A stretch of DNA of 7,367 bases from the NCBI GenBank assembly GCA_022013235.1, contig JAKLQR010000323.1:1-7367 (forward strand). Reading direction: 5' to 3'. Numbering within the stretch: the stretch's first letter is position 1; every line of letters starts with the position of its first letter. The notes beneath the pieces were generated by a model. It was not told the origin of the DNA and made no database searches. It saw only the letters and a program-made list of their open reading frames with translations. This document shows, piece by piece, positions 5,385 to 7,367 of the stretch. Position numbers and translations under genes: made by a program. This DNA comes from Thermodesulfovibrionales bacterium (GTDB lineage Bacteria; Nitrospirota; Thermodesulfovibrionia; Thermodesulfovibrionales; SM23-35).

Positions 5385-6782
5385 TTGACGACATCCGTAC
5401 TGTATTTTATTTCCGGCCTGATAATAGGCGGCGTCATCGCATGGCTCCTTGCAATTTCACGCAGACAGCAACAATCGGACAAGAAGATTTCCGACGTCCA
5501 GTCGTCATATGTAAACCAGGTCACGGAACTGGAGAAAAGGGCAAGCGGAGCCGAGGCCCGTGTAGAGGAACTGAGGCAGCAGGTTCAGCACAGGGATTTC
5601 GAGCTTGAACAGATAAGAAACGAACTTGATATCGAGCGTGAAATGAAGGCGAGACTCGAGGAGGCCCAGAAACACCTAAAGGAAGAGCGAGAACGATTTG
5701 AGTCAATGGCAGCCAAACTCAGCGATACATTTAAAGCCCTCTCTCTGGATGCACTCACAAAAAATACCGAGGAATTTAAAAAATATGCAGATGATTTTAT
5801 CCGGCTTGCTGAAGAGAAACTGAAGACCCAGACGGTAGACGGCAAGAAGGAACTCGACGGCAAAAAAGAACTGATTGACCAGAATATCGAGGCGATAGGA
5901 AAAACACTCACCGAGGTCCAGAGAAAAATCGAGGAAATCGGCAAGGCGAGCGGTGAAAAATTTACTGAGGTTGCTACCCTTATCAAAAAGCACGAAGAAG
6001 TTACGTTTACCCTGAAGGAGACTACCGAACGACTCAGTCATGTGCTTGCAAGCTCCAAAAAAAGAGGTGAGTGGGGTGAACGTATGGCAGAAGATATCAT
6101 CCGTCTTGTGGGCATGGTAGAAGGGATTAATTACATTAAACAGAAGACGATGGACAGTTCATCAGGCAGGCCGGACTATACTTTCTATCTTCCGAACCAG
6201 CTGAAGGTCAATATGGATGTGAAGTTCCCGGTTGACAATTATATACACTATCTCAATGCAGAATCTGATCACGACAGGAAACGGTACAGAGATGAACTCC
6301 TGAAGAATACGAAAGTTATGATGAAACAATTGACTACCCGCGATTACATTAATCCTGCCGAAAACACGGTCGATTATGTGCTCATGTTTATCCCGAATGA
6401 ACAGGTATTCAGTTTTATCAATGAAGCGGACATAACAATCATGGATGAGGCCCTGAAACAGAAGGTTATCTTATGTTCTCCTTTTACCTTATATGCAGTG
6501 CTTGCGGTCATAAGACAGGCAATCGAGAATTTCAATCTTGAACGGACCGCTGCGGAGATACTAAACCTGCTGAGTGAGTTTTCGAAGCAGTGGAATGCCT
6601 ATAAGGATAAATTCACAAGCATGGGTGAGAGACTGGATGCAGCAAAAAAGGAATACGATATCCTCGTCACGACGAGGAGCAACATGCTTGAGAGACCTCT
6701 GAAAAAAATAGAAGAAATCAGGAAACAGACAGCCATTGACTCTGATGAGAAGATAAAACTTGATGAAACAGCGTTACTTTGA
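5385..6782 (+). CDS. rmuC: RmuC-family DNA recombination protein
   Basis: A 465-residue protein, close to the 475 of E. coli RmuC. An N-terminal membrane helix (about 4-24, YFISGLIIGGVIAWLLAI) is followed by a long coiled coil (about 30-220) rich in Glu, Lys and Arg, then the RmuC core. Core signatures are KKRGEWGERM (about 226-234), GRPDYTFYLPN (261-271), NMDVKFPVDNY (276-286), YVLMFIPNEQVFSFI (331-345) and CSPFTLYAVLAVIRQ (364-378). Asp264 with Asp278-x-Lys280 fits the PD-(D/E)XK nuclease-like pattern proposed for this family. RmuC limits recombination at inverted repeats and genome rearrangement; its biochemistry is poorly defined. The start is TTG at 5385, supported by AAGAGGT at 5373-5379 five bases upstream and by the correct placement of the membrane helix. 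It follows the STAS-wHTH gene closely. Its stop codon overlaps the -35 box of the next gene's candidate promoter. Confidence 0.93.
   Translation: MTTSVLYFISGLIIGGVIAWLLAISRRQQQSDKKISDVQSSYVNQVTELEKRASGAEARVEELRQQVQHRDFELEQIRNELDIEREMKARLEEAQKHLKEERERFESMAAKLSDTFKALSLDALTKNTEEFKKYADDFIRLAEEKLKTQTVDGKKELDGKKELIDQNIEAIGKTLTEVQRKIEEIGKASGEKFTEVATLIKKHEEVTFTLKETTERLSHVLASSKKRGEWGERMAEDIIRLVGMVEGINYIKQKTMDSSSGRPDYTFYLPNQLKVNMDVKFPVDNYIHYLNAESDHDRKRYRDELLKNTKVMMKQLTTRDYINPAENTVDYVLMFIPNEQVFSFINEADITIMDEALKQKVILCSPFTLYAVLAVIRQAIENFNLERTAAEILNLLSEFSKQWNAYKDKFTSMGERLDAAKKEYDILVTTRSNMLERPLKKIEEIRKQTAIDSDEKIKLDETALL
5838..5873 (+). repeat. In-frame 18-bp tandem duplication within rmuC
   Basis: GACGGCAAGAAGGAACTC (5838-5855) is followed directly by GACGGCAAAAAAGAACTG (5856-5873), differing at 3 of 18 positions. 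It encodes the hexapeptide DGKKEL twice (about residues 152-163) in the coiled-coil part of RmuC. Coiled coils often tolerate such length changes, so no loss of function is expected. Confidence 0.7.
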
Positions 6783-6807
6783 TAACGTTATGGTGAGTAT
6801 GTATATA
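6779..6807 (+). promoter_or_regulatory. Candidate promoter of the 93-residue protein gene
   Basis: TTGATA (6779-6784), 5 of 6 to the -35 consensus, lies 17 bp before TATATA (6802-6807); TATATT at 6804-6809 is an alternative -10 with longer spacing. The -35 overlaps the rmuC stop codon. The predicted start near 6815 would leave a leader of about 45 bases, ending in a very strong ribosome binding site. Confidence 0.45.
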
Positions 6808-6817
6808 TTAATATATA
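6802..6817. repeat. 16-bp AT-only palindrome at the promoter of the 93-residue protein gene
   Basis: TATATATTAATATATA is a perfect palindrome covering the candidate -10 box and extending to the predicted transcription start. It could be an operator or an easily melted promoter region. Because it contains only A and T in an AT-rich spacer, a chance origin is quite possible. Confidence 0.4.
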
Positions 6818-6860
6818 AGATACTTATAGTAATACAATACAAACAAAGGAGGAGGGAACC

Positions 6861-7142
6861 ATGTCAGAAAAGTTAAGTCATGAGGAGTTTGTTAAGAAGG
6901 CTGTCGTGAGTTTGAGGAAGGAAGGGTACAAGGGTATTCACAGTGTTTACTCAGGATTCAACGAGGCGTTCAAAAAGTATTTCGAAGGCGAAAACCCTGT
7001 TGAGGTTACGAATAAACTGTCAGGCGAAGGGAAGATAACTATAAGGCCTGTCAGGGGTGGTGTCATGCTCTATCTGCCCGAGGAGGCACCGGCGTCCAAG
7101 AGCTCTGCGGATGAAGCCCTGCACAAAATGGGCATTAAATAG
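6861..7142 (+). CDS. Conserved-looking 93-residue protein, winged-helix-like, function unknown
   Basis: A 93-residue soluble protein with a very strong Shine-Dalgarno sequence (AAAGGAGGAGGG at 6845-6856) just before its ATG, implying high expression. I do not recognise a named family. The pattern fits a small winged helix-turn-helix: helix SHEEFVKKAVVSLRKEG (about 6-22), a second helix around SGFNEAFKKYF (31-41), a third around PVEVTNKLSGEG (46-57) and a beta wing KITIRPVRGGVMLYLPEE (58-75). The wing is followed by an Ala/Ser/Lys-rich tail. The charge is mixed and there is no signal peptide or membrane segment. It follows rmuC by 78 bp, but an apparent promoter of its own suggests independent transcription. 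It could be a DNA-binding regulator or a small protein-protein adaptor. The winged-helix assignment is inference from sequence pattern only. Confidence 0.75.
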   Translation: MSEKLSHEEFVKKAVVSLRKEGYKGIHSVYSGFNEAFKKYFEGENPVEVTNKLSGEGKITIRPVRGGVMLYLPEEAPASKSSADEALHKMGIK

Positions 7143-7194
7143 TGGCGGTGTTTCTCAGGAGGCCGGAGAATTAACCCATATAATTTATAAATTA

Positions 7195-7327
7195 ATGGAT
7201 GAATAACGGCAGATACAGTATTTTTGCTCATTCTCGGGCTATCGCCCTCCGAGGGATCCCGATAAGAATCGGGATAAATCCGCAAAAATACTGTATCCGC
7301 CGTATTTTATGATCCATGGATGAATAA
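7195..7327. mobile_element. Palindromic MITE/REP-like element with flanking 12-bp direct repeats
   Basis: The 22-bp arms 7206-7227 and 7282-7303 are reverse complements with one mismatch, and the inner 15 bp (ATACAGTATTTTTGC against GCAAAAATACTGTAT) are perfect. The interior of about 54 bp holds further hairpins. ATGGATGAATAA occurs at both edges (7195-7206 and 7316-7327). The left copy abuts its arm and the right copy is 12 bp away from its arm, so this is not a clean target-site duplication. No ORF of substance lies inside. A non-autonomous transposable or REP-like repeat is the best guess. Alternatively it may be a structured 3' end for the upstream gene, which ends 52 bp earlier. Confidence 0.5.
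7256..7275. repeat. Strong 8-bp hairpin inside the palindromic element
   Basis: ATCCCGAT (7256-7263), AAGA loop and ATCGGGAT (7268-7275) form a perfect 8-bp stem with a tetraloop. Just before it, GGGC (7236-7239), TATC loop and GCCC (7244-7247) can form a second small hairpin. Both lie inside the larger stem, giving a cruciform-like structure. No T-run follows, so it is a poor candidate for an intrinsic terminator. Confidence 0.65.
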
Positions 7328-7367
7328 TATAGGTTAGGGTAATTCCGGGGCAATTTCAGGGCTGCAA

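Noticed and set aside
6771..6790. Terminator hairpin at the end of rmuC (CGTTA...TAACG)
   Set aside because: The stem is only 5 bp, overlaps the stop codon and lacks a following T-run.
7070..7285. A 71-codon minus-strand frame crossing the palindromic element
   Set aside because: It begins inside the inverted repeat and runs antisense into the end of the 93-residue gene; its product looks like translated repeat sequence.
1..7367. CRISPR array, tRNA or rRNA genes, phage or toxin-antitoxin modules
   Set aside because: No regularly spaced repeats, no cloverleaf or conserved rRNA segment, and no integrase, transposase or toxin-like gene could be seen on either strand.

Overview
The window looks like ordinary chromosomal sequence from a Gram-negative bacterium of moderate GC content. 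Support for Gram-negative comes from a lipobox lipoprotein, a periplasmic-sensor HD-GYP protein and AGGAGG-type ribosome binding sites. The gene content (a SixA with QHG in place of RHG, a bacterial CPSF-like beta-CASP nuclease and an enlarged GroES-like protein) is reminiscent of Nitrospirota or deltaproteobacterial lineages. That placement is an impression from memory and is not demonstrated here.

Layout. Bases 1-2487 hold a plus-strand run: the C-terminal end of an unidentified protein, a SixA-type phosphohistidine phosphatase, a metallo-beta-lactamase/beta-CASP RNA nuclease and a GroES/Cpn10-family protein with an enlarged roof region. The GroES-like start codon has no ribosome binding site of its own. 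It overlaps, as ATGA, the stop of a 13-codon leader ORF that does have one, which suggests translational coupling. A minus-strand pair converges on this run, with 6 bp between the facing stops: a membrane HD-GYP cyclic-di-GMP phosphodiesterase (4415-3039) followed, with a 4-bp overlap, by a small TPR-like lipoprotein (3042-2494).

A divergent intergenic region of about 385 bp (4416-4799) precedes a second plus-strand group. It contains a probable promoter facing each way, a 9-bp-arm inverted repeat and a perfect 31-bp palindrome lying over the -10 element of the plus-strand promoter. The first gene there encodes a STAS-like domain joined to a C-terminal winged helix, so autoregulation through the palindrome is a reasonable hypothesis. 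It is followed 24 bp later by rmuC. A separate AT-rich promoter and a strong Shine-Dalgarno sequence then precede a 93-residue protein of unknown function with a winged-helix-like pattern.

The right end (7143-7367) has no gene. It carries a structured repeat of about 130 bp: 22-bp inverted arms, internal hairpins and a 12-bp direct repeat at its edges. It resembles a MITE or REP-type element.

Most genes belong to recognised families. No clearly new multi-gene system is visible. The best leads are the STAS-wHTH regulator with its palindrome and rmuC partner, the leader ORF coupled to the GroES-like gene, and the 3' palindromic element.
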